In this document: positions 48,151 through 62,200 of the stretch, one piece after another | Layout of the letters: each line of letters starts with the position of its first letter | Numbering within the stretch: the stretch's first letter is position 1 | Assembly: GCF_051401765.1 (NCBI RefSeq) | Contig: NW_027480429.1 | Span: forward strand, 13,086,157-13,150,156 | DNA from: Calliopsis andreniformis | Lineage: Eukaryota; Arthropoda; Insecta; Hymenoptera; Andrenidae | Length of the DNA stretch: 64,000 nucleotides | Reading direction: 5' to 3' | Program-made: the position numbers and the translations under genes | Notes under the pieces: model-generated | What the model was told of the DNA's origin: nothing | Seen by the model: only the letters and a program-made list of their open reading frames with translations | The model's database searches: none

Positions 48151-51100
48151 ACCACCAGATCGAATAGTTAGGGCCTAAGAAGTCAACGCCAGAAGCATAA
48201 AAGACAATATAAATACAACAACTTTTCCATCGTATAACAGGAATAATAGCAACCAGTGTGAAAGATATGGTCATTTCTACGTTCCGGGCAACATAGGCTT
48301 CACTCTTGGACTATGCCCCACCAGATCGAATAGCTAGGACCTTAGAAGTCGAAGCCAGAAGCGGAAAATACAATAAAAATGCAACAGTTTTTCCAGCGTA
48401 TAAAACGAATAATTGTAACCAGTGTGAATGTTATGGTCATTTCTACGTTCGGGGCAACCTAGGCTTCACTCTAGGGCGTTGCTCCACCAGATCGAATAGC
48501 TACGACCTTAGAAGTCAAAGCCAGAAGCAGATAATACAATAAAAACGCAACAGTTTTTCCATCGTATAGCATGGCTAATTGCAACCAGTGCGAAAGTAAT
48601 GATCATTTCGACGTTTTGGGCATCCTAGACTTAACTCTGAGGCGTTGCTCCACCAGATAGAAGAGTTAGGGCCTTTGAAATCAACGCCAGAAGCATAAAC
48701 TACAAAATAAATACAACAGCCTTTACATCGTATAAAACGAATAATTGCAAGCTGTGTGAAGGTTATGGTCATATCTACGTCCCGGGCAACATAGGCTTCA
48801 CTGTAGGGCGTTGCTCAACCAGATCGAATAGGTAGGGCCTTAGAAGTCAACGGCCGAAACATAAAATACAATATAAATACAACAGTTTTTCCATTGTATA
48901 AAACGAATAATTGCAACCAGTGTGAAAGTAATGGTCATTTCTACGTTCCGGGCAACATAGGCTTCACTCTTGGACGATGCCCCACCAGATCGAATAGCTA
49001 GGACCTTAGAAGTCGAAGCCAGAAGCGGAAAATACAATAAAAATGCATCAGTTTTTCCAACGTATAAAACGAAAAATTGTTACCAGTGTGAATGTTATGG
49101 ACATTTCTACGTTCCGGGCAACCCAGGCTTCACTCTGGGGCGTTGCTCCGCCAGATCGAATAGCTACGACCTTAGAAGTCAAAGCCAGAAGCAGAAAATA
49201 CAATAAAAATGCAACAGTTTTTCCACCGTATGGCATGGCTAATTGCAACCAGTGCGAAAGTAATGATCAGTTCGACGTTTCGGTCATCCTAGACTTAACT
49301 CTGAGGCGTTGCTCCACCAGATAGAAGAGTTAGGGCCTTTGAAATCAACGCCAGAAGCATAAACTACAAAATAAATACAACAGCCTTTACATCGTACAAA
49401 ACGAATAATTGCAACCTGTGTGAAGGTTATGGTCATATCTACGTTCCGGGCAACATAGGCTTCACTGTAGGGCGTTGCTCCACCAGATCGAATAGGTAGG
49501 GCCTTAGAAGTCAACGCCAGAAACATAAAACACAATATAAATACAACAACTTTTCCATCGTATAACAGGAATAATAGCAACCAGTGTGAAAGATATGGTC
49601 ACGTCTACGTTCCGGGCAACCTAGGGTTCACTCTAGGGCGTTGGTCCACCAGTTCCAATAGATAGGGCGTAAGCAGTCAACGCCAGAAGCACCAATTACA
49701 AAATAAAGACAACAGTTTTTCCATCGTATAAAGCGAATAATTGCAACCAGTGTGAAAGTAATGGTCATTTCTACGTTCCGGGCAACCTAGGCTTCACTCT
49801 AGGGCGTTGCCCCACCACATCGAATAGCTACAGCCTTAGAAGTAAACCCCAGAAGCCTAAAATACAATATAAATACAACAGTTTTTCCGTTGTATAAAAC
49901 GAATGATTGCAACCAGTGTGAAAGTTATGGTCATTTCTACGTTCCGGGCAACATAGGCTTCACTCTTGGACGATGCGCCACCAGATCGAATAGCTAGGAC
50001 CTTAGAAGTCGAAGCCAGAAGCGGAAAATACAATAAAAATGCAACAGTTTTTCCATCGTATAGCATGAATAATTGCAACCAGGATGAAAGTTATGGTCAT
50101 TTCTACTTTCCGGGCAACCTAGGCTTCACCCTAGGGCGCTGCTCCAACAGATTGATTAGTTAGGGCCTTAGAAGTCAACGCCATAAGAATAAAATACAAT
50201 ATAAGTACAACTGTTTTTCCATCGTATAAAATGAATAATTGCAACCAGTGTGAAAGTTATGGTCATTTCTACGTTCGGGGCAACCTAGGCTTCACTCTAG
50301 GGCGTTGCTCCACCAGATCGAATAGCTACGACCTTAGAAGTCAAAGCCAGAAGCAGATAATACAATAAAAATGCAACAGTCTTTCCATCGTATAGCATGG
50401 CTAATTGCAACCAGTGCGAAAGTAATGATCATTTCGACGTTTTGGGCATCCTAGACTTAACTCTGAGGCGTTGCTCCACCAGATAGAAGAGTTAGGGCCT
50501 TTGAAATCAACACCAGAAGCATAAACTACAAAATAAATAAAACAGCCTTTACATCGTATAAAACGAATAATTGCAAGCTGTGTGAAGGTTATGGTCATAT
50601 CTACGTCCCGGGCAACATAGGCTTCACTGTAGGGCGTTGCTCAACCAGATCGAATAGGTAGGGCCTTAGAAGTCAACGCCCGAAACATAAAATACAATAT
50701 AAATACAACAGTTTTTCCATTGTATAAAACGAATAATTGCAACCAGTGTGAAAGTAATGGTCATTTCTACGTTCCGGGCAACATAGGCTTCACTCTTGGA
50801 CGATGCCCCACCAGATCGAATAGCTAGGACCTTAGAAGTCGAAGCCAGAAGCGGAAAATACAATAAAAATGCATCAGTTTTTCCAACGTATAAAACGAAA
50901 AATTGTTACCAGTGTGAATGTTATGGTCATTTCTACGTTCCGGGCAACCCAGGCTTCACTCTGGGGCGTTGCTCCGCCAGATCGAATAGCTACGACCTTA
51001 GAAGTCAAAGCCAGAAGCAGAAAATACAATAAAAATGCAACAGTTTTTCCATCGTATAGCATGAATAATTGCAACCAGTGTGAAAGTTATGGTCATTTCT
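48150..51100 (+). repeat. 11-monomer (1,826-bp) duplication zone
   Basis: 48430-49225 matches 50256-51050 at an offset of 1826 bp. Private variants are agtcgaagccagaagcgg, atgcatcagtttttccaacg, tagcatggctaattgc, aatgatcatttcgacg, cttaactctgaggcg, agatagaagagttagg and aactacaaaataaatac. A nested 4-mer copy puts the ggctaattgc...ctctgaggcg monomer at about 48572 and again at about 49237. Confidence 0.85.
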
Positions 51101-54100
51101 ACATTCCGAGCAACCTAGGCTTCACTCTAGGGCGTTGCTCCACCGGATCGAATAGGTAGGGCCTTAGAAGTCAACGCCATAAGAATAAAATACAATATAA
51201 ACATAACAGTTTTTCCATCGTATAAAACGAATAATAGCAACCAGTGTGAAGGTTATGGTCATTTCAACGTTCCGGGCAATCTAGGCTTCACTCTAGGGCG
51301 TTGCTCCACCAGATTCAACAGTTAGGGCCTTAGAAGTCAACGCCCGAAGCATAAAATACAATAAAGATGCAACAGTTTTTCCATTGTATAAAACGAATAA
51401 TAGCAATCAGTGTGAAAGTTATGGTCATTTCTACTTTCCGGGCAACCTAGGATTCACCCTAGAGCGTTGCTCCAACAGATTGAATAGTTAGGGCCCTAGA
51501 AGTCAATGCCCGAAGCATAAAATGCAATCAAAATACAACAGTTTTTACATCATATAAGAGGAATAATTGCAACCATTTTGAAAGTGATGTGCATTTCTAC
51601 GTTCCGGGCAACCTAGGCTTCACTCTAGGGCGTCGCTCCACCAGATCGAATAGCTAGGGCCTTAGAAGTCAACGCCCGGAGCATAAAATACAAAATAAAT
51701 AGTACAGTTTTTCCATCGTATAAAACGAATAATTGCAACCAGTTTGAAAGTGATGGTCATTTCTACGTTCCGGGCAACCTAGGCTTCACTCTAGGGCGTT
51801 GCTCCACCAGATCGAATAGATAGGGCCTTAGCAGTCAACGCACGAAGCATAAAATACAAAATAAATGGTACAGTTTTTCCATCGTATTAAACGAATAATT
51901 TCTACCAGTATGAAACTTATGGTCATTTCCGCTTTCCGAGCAACCTAGGCTTCACCCTAGGGCGTTGCTCCAACAGATTGAATAGTTAGGGCCTTAGAAG
52001 TCAACGCACGAAGCATAAAATACAAAATAAATAGTACAGTTTTTCCATCGTATTAAACGCATAATTTCTACCAGTGTGGAAGTTATGGACATTTCCACTT
52101 TCCGGGCAGCCTAGGCTTCACCCTAGGGCATTGTTCCACCAGATGGAATAGTTAGGGCCTAAGAAGTCAACGCCAGAAGCATAAAATACGATAAAATACA
52201 ACAGCTTTTCCATCGTATAAAACGGATAATTGCAACCAGTGTGAAAGTAATGGTCATTTCTACGTTCCGAGCAACCTAGGCGTCGCCCTAGGGCGTTGCT
52301 CCACCAGATCGAATAGCTAGGGGCTTAGAATTCATCTCTAAAAGCATAAAATACAATTAAAATACAACAGTTTTTCCATCGTATAACATTAATAATTGCA
52401 ACCAGTGTGAAAGTAATGGTCATTTCTACGTTCCGGGCAACGCAGGTTTCACTCTAGGGCGTTGATCCACCAGAGGGAATAGTTAGGGCCTAAGGAGTCA
52501 ACTCGAGAAGCATAAAATACAATATAAATACAACAGTTTTTCAATCGTATAAAACGAATAATTGCAACCAGTGTGAAAGTTATGGTCATTTCTAAGTTCC
52601 GGGCAACCTAGGTTTCACTCTAGGGCGTCGCTCCAATAGGTCGAATAGCCAGGGACTTAGAATTCAACGCCAGAATGATTAAATACAATATATGTACAAC
52701 AGTTTTTTCATCGTATAAAATGAATACTTGCAAACATTGTGAAAGTTATGGTCATTTCTACTTTCCGGGCAACCTAGGCTTCACCCTAGGGCGCTGCTCC
52801 AACAGATTGATTAGTTAGAGCCTTAGAAGTCAATGCCCGAAGCATAAAATGCAATAAAAGTACAACAGTTCTTCCATCATATAACAGGAATAATTGCAAC
52901 CAGTGTGAAAGTAATGGTCATTTCCATGTTCCGGGCAACCTAGGCTTCACTGTAGGGCGTTGCTCCACCAGATCGAATAGTTAGGGCCTTAGAAATCAAA
53001 GCCAAAAGCATAAAATACAATAAAGATGCGGCAGTTTTTCCATCGTATAACAGGAATAACTGCAAACAGTATGAAAGTACTGGTCATTTCTACGTTCCGG
53101 GTAACCTAGGTTTCACTCTAGGCCGTTGCTCCACCAGATCGTATAGCTAGGGACTTGGAATTCAACGCCATAAGAATAAAATACAATATAAGTACAACAG
53201 TTTTTCCATCGTATAAAATGAATAATTGCAACCAGTGTGAAAGTTATGGTCATTTCTACATTCCGAGCAATCTAGGCTTCACTCTAGGGCGTTGCTCCAC
53301 CTGATCGATTAGTTAGGGCCTTAGAAGTCAACGCCAGAAGCCTAAAATACAATAAAGATGCAACAGTTTTTCCATCGTATAAAAGGAATAATTGCAAACA
53401 GTCTCAAAGTAATGGTCATTTCTATGTTTCAGGCAACCTAGGCTTCACCCTAGGGCGCTGTTCCACCAGATCGAATAGGTAGGGCCTAAGAAGTCAACGC
53501 CAGAAGCATAAAATGCGTTAAAGATGCAACAGTTTTTCCATCGTATAAACCGAATAATTGCAACCAGTGTGAATGTTATGGTCATTTCAACGTTCCGGGC
53601 AATCCAGGCTTCACTCTAGGGCGTTGCTCCACCAGATCGTATAGCCAGGGACTTAGAATTCAACGCCAGAAGGATTAAATACAATATATGTACAACAGTT
53701 TTTCCATCGTATAAAATGAATAATTGCAACCAGTGTGAAAGTTATGGTCATTTCTACATTCCGAGCAATCTAGGCTTCACTCTAGGGCGTTGCTCCACCT
53801 GATCGATTAGTTAGGGCCTTAGAAGTCAACGCCCGAAGCATAAAATACAAAATAAATAGAACAGTTGTTCCATTGTATAAAACGAATAATTGCTACCAGT
53901 GTAAAAGTTATGGTCATTTCTACGTTCCGGACAACCTAGGCTTCACTCTAGGGCGTTGCTCCACAAGATCGAATAGTTAGGGCCTTAGAAGTCCACGCCA
54001 GAAGCATAAAATGCGATAAAGATGCAACAGTTTTTCCATCGTATAAAACGAATAATTGCAACCTGTGTGAAATTTATGGTCATTCCTACATTCCGAGCAA

Positions 54101-57100
54101 CCTAGGCTTCACTCTAGAGCGTTGCTCCACCAGATCGAATAGTTAGGTCCTTAGAAGTCGACGCCAGAAGCATAAAATACGATATAAATACAACAGTTTG
54201 TCCATCGTAGAACAGTAATATTTGCAACCAGTGCGAAAGTTATGGTCATTTCTGCGTTCCGGGCAACATAGGCTTCACTCTAGGGCGCTGCTCCAACAGA
54301 TTCAACAGTTAGGGCCTTAGAAGTCAACGCCCGAAGCATAAAATACAAAATAAATGGAACAGTTTTTCCATTGTATAAAACGGATAATAGCAATCAGTGT
54401 GAAAGTTATGGTCGTTTCTACTTTCCGGGCAACCTAGGATTCACCCTAGGGCGTTGCTCCAACAGATTGAATAGTTAGGGCCCTAGAAGTCAATGCCCGA
54501 GGCATAAAATGCAATCAAAATACAACAGTTTTTACATCATATAACAGGAATAATTGCAACCATTTTGAAAGTGATGTTCATTTCTACGTTCCGGGCAACC
54601 TAGGCTTCACTCTAGGGCGTTGCTCCACCAGATCGAATAGCTAGGGCCTTAGAAGTCAACGCACGGAGCATAAAACACAAAATAAATAGTACAGTTTTTC
54701 CATCGTTTTAAACGAATAATTTCTACCAGTGTGGAAGTTATGGACATTTCTACTTTCCGGGCAACCTGGGCTTCACCCTAGGGCGCTGCTCCACCAGATC
54801 GAATAGTTAGGTCCATAGATGTCAACGCCAGAAGCATAAAATACGATATAAATACAACAGCTTTTCCATCGTATAAAAGGAATAATTGCAAACAGTGTGA
54901 GAGTAATGGTCATTTCTTCGATCCGGGCAACCTAGGCTTCACTCTACGGCGTTGTTCCACCAGATCGAATAGTTAGGGCCTAAGAAGTCAACGCCAGAAG
55001 CATAATATACAATATAAATATAACTGTTTTACCATCGTATAAAACGAATAATAGCAACCAGTGTGAAAGTTATGGTCATTTCTACGTTCCGGGCAACCTA
55101 GGCTTCATTCTAGGGCGTTGCTCCACCAGATCAAACAGTTAGGGCCTTAGAAGTCAATGCCCCAAGCATAAAATGCAATAAAAATACAACAGTTTTTCCA
55201 TCATATAACCGGAATAATTGCAACCAGTTTGAAAGTGATGGTCAGTTCTACGTTCCGGGCAACCTAGGCTACACCCTAGGGCGTTGCTCTTACAGATTGA
55301 ATAGATAGGGCCTTAGAAGTTAATGCCCGAATCATATAATGCAATAAAAATACAACAGCTTTTCCATCATATAACAGGAGTATTTGCAACCAGTCTGAAA
55401 GTGATGGCAATAACTACGTTCCGGGCAACTTAGGCTTCACTCTAGGGCGTTGCTCCACCAGATCGAATAGTTACGGCCTAAGAAGTCAACGCCAGAAGCA
55501 TAAAATACTATATAAATATAACAGATTTTCCATCGTATAAAACGAATAATAGCAACCGGTGTGAAAGTTATGGTCATTTCTACGTTCCGGGCAACCTAGG
55601 CTTCACTCTATGGCGTTCTTCCACCACATCGGATAGCTACGGCTTCAGAAGTCAACGCCTGAAGCATAAAATACAATAAAAATGCAACAGTCTTTCCATC
55701 GTATAACAGGAATAATTGCAACCCGTGTGAAAGTGATGGTCATTTGTACGTTCCAGGCAACCTAGGCTTCACTCTAGGGCGTTGTTCCACCAGATCGAAT
55801 TGTTAGGGCCTAAGAAGTCAACGCCAGAAGCATAAGATACATAATAAATATAACAGTATTTTCATCGTATAGAACGAATAATAGCATCCGGTGTGAAGGT
55901 TATGGTCATTTCTACGTTCCGGGCAACCTAGGCTTCACTCTAGGGCGTTGCTCCACCAGATCAAACAGTTAGGGCCCAAGAAGTGAACGCCAGAAGCATA
56001 AAATGCAATAAAAATACAACAGTTTTTCCATCGTATAAAAGGATTAATTGCAACCAGTTTGAAAGTGATGGTCATTTCTACGTTCCGGGCAACCTAGGCT
56101 TCACTCTAGGGCGTTGCTCCAACAGATTGAATAGTTAGGGCCTTAGAAGTCAACGCCGGAAGCATAAAATGCAATAAAAATACAACAGTTTTTCCATCGT
56201 ATAAAAGGATTAATTGCAACCAGTTTGAAAGTGATGGTCACTTCTACGTTCCGGGCAACCTAGGCTTCACTCTGGGGCGTTGCTCCACCAGATCGAATAG
56301 CTAGGGCCTTACAAGTCAACGCCCGAAGCATAAAATACAAAATAAATAGTACAGTTTTTCCATTGTATAAACCGTATAATTGCTACCGGAGTGAAAGTTA
56401 TGGTCATTTCTACGTTCCGGGCAACCTAGGCTTCACCCTAGGTCGTTGTTCCACCAGATGGAATAGTTAGGGCCATAGAAGTCAACGCCCGAAGTATAAA
56501 ATACAAAATAAATAGAACAGTTTTTCCATCGTATAAAACTAATAATTGCAACCAGTGTGAAAGTAATGGGCATTTCTACGTTCCGGGCAACCTGGTCTTC
56601 ACTCTAGGGCGTTGCTCCACCACATCGAATAGCTACGGCCTTAGAAGTCAACGCCAGAAGCATAAAATACAGTATAAGTACAACAGTTTTCCCATTGTAT
56701 AGCATGACCAATTGCAACCAGTGCGAAAGTAACGATCATTTCGACGTTTCGGGCATCCTAGACATAACTCTGAGGCGCTGCTCCACCAGATGGAAGAGTT
56801 AGGGTCTAAGAAGTCAACACAGGAAGCATAAAATACAATATAAATACAACAGCTTTTCCATCGTAGAAAACGAATAATTGCAACCTGTGTGAAGGTTATG
56901 GTCATATCTACGTTCCGGGCAACCTTGGCTTCACTGTAGGGTGTTGCTCCACCAGATCGAATAGGTAGGGCCTTAGAAGTCTACGCCCGAAGCATAAAAT
57001 ACAATAAATATACAAAAGTTTTTCCATCGTATATCGGGTATAATTGCAACCAGTGTGAAAGTGATGGTCATTTCTACGTTCCGGGCAACGTAGGATTCAC

Positions 57101-57547
57101 TCTAGGGCGTTGCTCCAGCAGGTCGAATAGTTAGGGCCTTAGAAGTCAACGCCAGAAGCATAAAATACAATATAAGTACAACAGGTTTTTCATCGTATAA
57201 AATGAATAATTGCAAACACTGCGAAAGTAATGGTCATTCCACGTTCCGGGCAACCTAGGCGTCACTGTAGTGCGTTGCTCCACCACATCTAATATCTACG
57301 GCCTTAGACGTCAACGACAGAAGCATAAAATACAATAAAGATGCAACAGCTTTTCCGTCGTATGAAACGAATAATTGCACCCAGTGTGATAGTTATTGTC
57401 ATTTCTACTTTCCGCGCAACCAAGGCATCAGCCTAGGGCGTTGCTCCAACAGATTGAATAGTTAGGACCTTAGAAGTTAATGCCCGATGCATAAAATGCA
57501 ATAAAAATACAACAGTTTTTCCATCATTTAACAGGAATAATTGCAAC
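51100..57547 (+). repeat. Diverged monomer zone with a few dispersed copies
   Basis: Mixed monomers without a clear HOR. Shared segments are 51390-51740 with 54375-54735 (aatagcaatcagtg, ttttacatcatataa, cattttgaaagtgatg), 53235 with about 53733 (gagcaatctaggcttc, ctccacctgatcgattag; three monomers apart), 51870 with 54720 (aataatttctaccagtgtgg), and 55250-55450 with 59564-59764 (gctcttacagattg, caggagtatttgcaacc). Nothing other than satellite is seen. Confidence 0.8.
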
Positions 57548-59290
57548 CAGATTGAAAGTGATGGTCACTTTTACGTTCCGGGCAACCTAGGCTTCACTCT
57601 AGGGCGTTGCTCCACCAGATCGAATAGTTAGAGCCTTAGAAGTCAACGCCCCAACCATAAAATGCAAAAAAAATACGAGAGTGTTTCCATCATATAACAG
57701 GAATAATTGCAACCAGTTTAAAAGTGATGGCCAATTCTACGTTCCGGGTAACCTAGGTTTCACTCCAGGGCGTTGCTCCACCAGATCGAATAGTTACGGC
57801 CTAAGAACTCAACGCCAGAAGCATAAAATACGATATAAATACAACAGCTTTTCCATCGTATAAAACGAATAATTGCAACCAGTGTGAAAGTAATGGTCAT
57901 TTCTACGTTCCGAGCACCCTAGGCGTCACTCTAGGGCGTTGCTCCACCACACCTAATAGCTACGGCCTTAGAAGTCACCGCCAGAGGCATAAAATACAAT
58001 ATAAATACAACAGCTTTTCCATCGTATAAAACGAATGATTGCAACCAGTGTGAAAGTAATGGCTATTTCTACATTCCGAGCAACCTAGGCTTCACTCTAG
58101 GGCGCTGCTCCACCAGATCGAATAGTTAGGTCCTTAGATGTCAACGCCAGAAGCATAAAATACGATATAAATACAACAGCTTTTCCATCGTATAAAAGGA
58201 ATAATTGCAAACAGTGTGAAAGTAATGGTCATTTCTACGATCCGGGCAAAGTAGGCTTCACTCTACGGCGTTGATCCACCAGATCGAATAGTTAGGGCCT
58301 AAGAAGTCAACGCAGAAGCATAAAATACAATATAAATATAACAGTTTTTCCATCGTATAAAACGAATAATAGCAACCAGTGTGAAAGTTATGGTCATTTC
58401 TACGCTCCGGGCAACCTAGTCTTCACTCTAGGGCGTTGCTCCACCAGATCAAACAGTTAGGGCCTTAGAAGTCAGCGCCCGAAGCATAAAATACAAAATA
58501 AATAGAACAGTTTTTCCATTGTATAAAACGAATAATTGCTGCCAGTGTAAAAGTTATAGTCATTTCTACGTTCCGGGCACCCTAGGCTTCACCCTAGGGC
58601 GTTGTTCCACCTGATGGAATAGTTACGGCCTAAGAAGTCAACGCCAGAAGCATAAAATACGATATAAATGCAACAGCTTTTCCATCGTATAAAACGAATA
58701 ATTGCAACCAGTTTGAAAGTGATGGTCATTTCTACGTTCCGGGCAACCTAGGCTTCACTCTAGGGCGTTGCTCCACCAGATCGAATAGTTAGAGCCTTAG
58801 AAGTCAACGCCCCAACCATAAAATGCAAAAAAAATACGAGAGTGTTTCCATCATATAACAGGAATAATTGCAACCAGTTTGAAAGTGATGGCCAATTCTA
58901 CGTTCCGGGTAACCTAGGTTTCACTCCAGGGCGTTGCTCCACCAGATCGAATAGTTACGGCCTAAGACGTCAACGCCAGAAGCATAAAATACGATATAAA
59001 TACAACAGCTTTTCCATCGTATAAAACGAATAATTGCAACCAGTGTGAAAGTAATGGTCATTTCTACGTTCCGAGCACCCTAGGCGTCACTCTAGGGCGT
59101 TGCTCCACCACATGTAATAGCTACGGCCTTAGAAGTCTACGCCAGAGGCATAAAATACAATATAAATACAACAGCTTTTCCATCGTATCAAACTAATGAT
59201 TGCAACCAGTGTAAAAGTAATGGTCATTTCTACATTCCGAGCAACCTAGGCTTCACTCTAGGGTGCTGCTCCACCAGACCGAATAGTTAG
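57548..59290 (+). repeat. 7-monomer (1,161-bp) duplication
   Basis: 57548-58130 matches 58709-59290 at an offset of 1161 bp. Shared variants are gaatagttagagcc, gccccaaccataaaatgc, aatacgagagtgtttcc, ttccgggtaacctagg and the P-Q cassette. One monomer near 58310 lacks two bases (caacgcagaagc for caacgccagaagc-type text). Confidence 0.85.
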
Positions 59291-62200
59291 GTCCTAAGAA
59301 GTCAACGCCAGAAGCATAAGATACAATATAAATATAACTGTTTTTCCATCGTATAAAACGAATAATAGCAACCGGTGTGAAAGTTATGGTCATTTCTACG
59401 TTCCGGTCAACCTAGGCTTCACCATAGGGCGTTGTTCTACCAGATCGAATAGTTAGGGCCTATGAAGCGAACGCCAGAAGCATAAAATACAATATAAATA
59501 CAACAGTTTTTCCATCATACAAAACAAATAATTGCAACCAGTATGAAAGCTATGGTCATTTCTACTTTACGGGCAACCTAGGCTACACCCTAGGGCGTTG
59601 CTCTTACAGATTGAATAGATAGGGCCTTAGAAGTTAATGCCCGAAGCATATAATGCAATAAAAATACAACAGCTTTTCCATCATATAACAGGAGTATTTG
59701 CAACCAGTCTGAATGTGATGGCAATAACTACGTTCCGGGCAACTTAGGCTTCACTCTAGGGCGTTGCTCCACCAGATCGAATATTTAGTGCCTTAGAAGT
59801 CAACGCCAGAAGCATAAAATACAATATAAATACAACAGTTTTTATATCGTATAAAACGAATAATTGCAACCAGTATGAAAGTTGACGTCATTTCTACTTT
59901 CCGGGCAACCTAGGCTTCACCCTAGGGCGTTGCTCCAACAGACTGAATAGATAGGGCCTTAGAAGTCAACGACGGAAGCATAAAATGCAATAAAAATACA
60001 ACAGTTTTTCCATCGTATAAAAGGATTAATTGCAACCAGTTTGAAAGTGATGGTCATTTCTACGTTCCGGGCAACCTAGGCTTCACTCTATGGCGTTCTT
60101 CCACCACATCGGATAGCTACGGCCTCAGAAGTCAACGCCTGAAGCATAAAATACAATAAAAATACAACAGTCTTTCCATCCTATAACAGGAATAATTGCA
60201 ACCCGTGTGAAAGTGATGGTCATTTGTACGTTCCAGGCAACCTAGGCTTCACTCTAGGGCGTTGTTCGACCAGATCGAATTGTTAGGGCCTAAGAAGTCA
60301 ACGCCAGAAGCATAAGATACATAATAAATATAACAGTATTTCCATCGTATAGAACGAATAATAGCATCCAGTGTGAAAGTTATGGTCATTTCTACGTTCC
60401 GGGCAACCTAGGCTTCACTCTAGGGCGTTGCTCCAACAGATCGAATAGTTAGTGCCTTAGAAGTCAACGCCAGAAGCATAAAATACAACATAAACACAAC
60501 AGTTTTTCCATCGTTTAAAACGAATAATTGCAACCAGTTTGAAAGTGATGGCCAATTCTACGTTCCGGGCTACCTAGGCTTCACTCTAGGGAGTTGTTCC
60601 ACCAGATCGAACAGTTGGGGCCTAAGAAGTCAACGCCAGAAGCATAAAATACAATATAAATATAACAGTTTTTCCATCGTATACAACGAATGATAGCAAC
60701 CAGTATGAAAGTTATGGTCATTTCTACGTTCCGGGCAACCCAGGCTTCACTCTATGGCGTTGTTCCACCACATCGACTAGTTACGGCCTCAGAAGTCAAC
60801 GCCTGAAGCATAAAATACAATAAAAATACAACAGTCTTTCCATCCTATAACAGGAATAATTGCAACCAGTTTGAAAGTGATGGTCATTTCTACGTTCCGG
60901 GCAACCTAGGCTTCACTCTAGGGCGTTGCTCCACCAGATCGAATAGTTAGTGCCTTAGAAGTCAACGCCAGAAGCATAAAATACAATATAAACACAACAG
61001 TTTTTCCATCGTATAAAACGAGTAATTGCTACCAGTGTGAAAGTTATGGTCATTTCTACGTTCCGGGCAACATAGGCTTCACTCTAGGGCGGTGTTCCAC
61101 CAGATCGAATATTTAGGGCCTAAGAAGTCAACGCCAGAAGCATAAAATACGATATAAATACAACAGCTTTTCCATCGTATAAAACGAATTATTGCAACCA
61201 GTGTGAAAGTTATGGTCATTTCTACGTTCCGGGCAACCTAGGCTTCACCCTAGGGCGTTGCTCCAACAGACTGAATAGTTAGGGCCTAAGAAGTGAACGC
61301 AAGAAGCATAAAATACAATATAAATACAACAGTTCTTCCATCATATAAAACGAATAATTGCAACCAGTATGAAAGTTATGGTCATTTCTACGTTCCGGGC
61401 AACCTAGTCTTCACCCTAGGGCGTTGCTCCAACAGACTGAATAGTTAGGGCCTTAGAAGTCAATGCCCGATGCATAAAATGCAATAAAAATACAACAGTT
61501 TTTCCAACGTATAGCAGGAATAATTTGCAACCAGTGTGACAGTAGTGGTCATTTCTACGTTCCGGGCAACCTAGGTGTCGCTCCAGGGCGTTACTCCACC
61601 AGATCGAGTAGTTACGGCCTAAGAAGTCAACGCCAGAAGCATAAAATACGATGAAGATGCAACAGTTTTTCCATCGTATAAAACGAATAATTGCAACCAG
61701 TGTGAAACTTATGGTCATTTCTACGTTCCGGGCAACCTAGGCTTCACCCTAGGCCGTTGTTCCACCAGATCGAATTGTTAGGGCCTAAGAAGGGAACGCC
61801 AGAAGCATAAAATGCAATAAAAATACAACAGTTTTTCCATCGTATAACAGGATTAATTGCAACCTGTTTGAAAGTGATGGTCATTTCTCCTTTCCGGCAA
61901 CCTAGGCTTCACTCTAGGGCGTTGCTCCACTAGATCGAATAGCTAGGGCCTTAGAAGTCAACGACAGAAGCATAAAATACTATATAAATACAACAGTTTT
62001 TCCATCGTATAAAACGGGTAAGTGCAACCAGTATGAAACTTATGGTCATTTCTACTTTCCGGGCAACCTAGGCTTCACCCTAGGGCGTTGCTCCAACAGA
62101 TTGAATAGTTAGGGCCTTAGAAATAAATGCCCGAAGCATATAATGCAATAATAATACAACAGTTTTTCCATCGTATAACAGGATTAATTGCAACCAGTTT

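Noticed and set aside
61416..61718. 100-codon minus-strand open frame, and similar 85-codon frames (22472, 30095, 34907, 41214, 56648)
   Set aside because: Reverse-strand readings of the same satellite. The minus strand has long runs of T giving hydrophobic codons, and nothing else supports coding.
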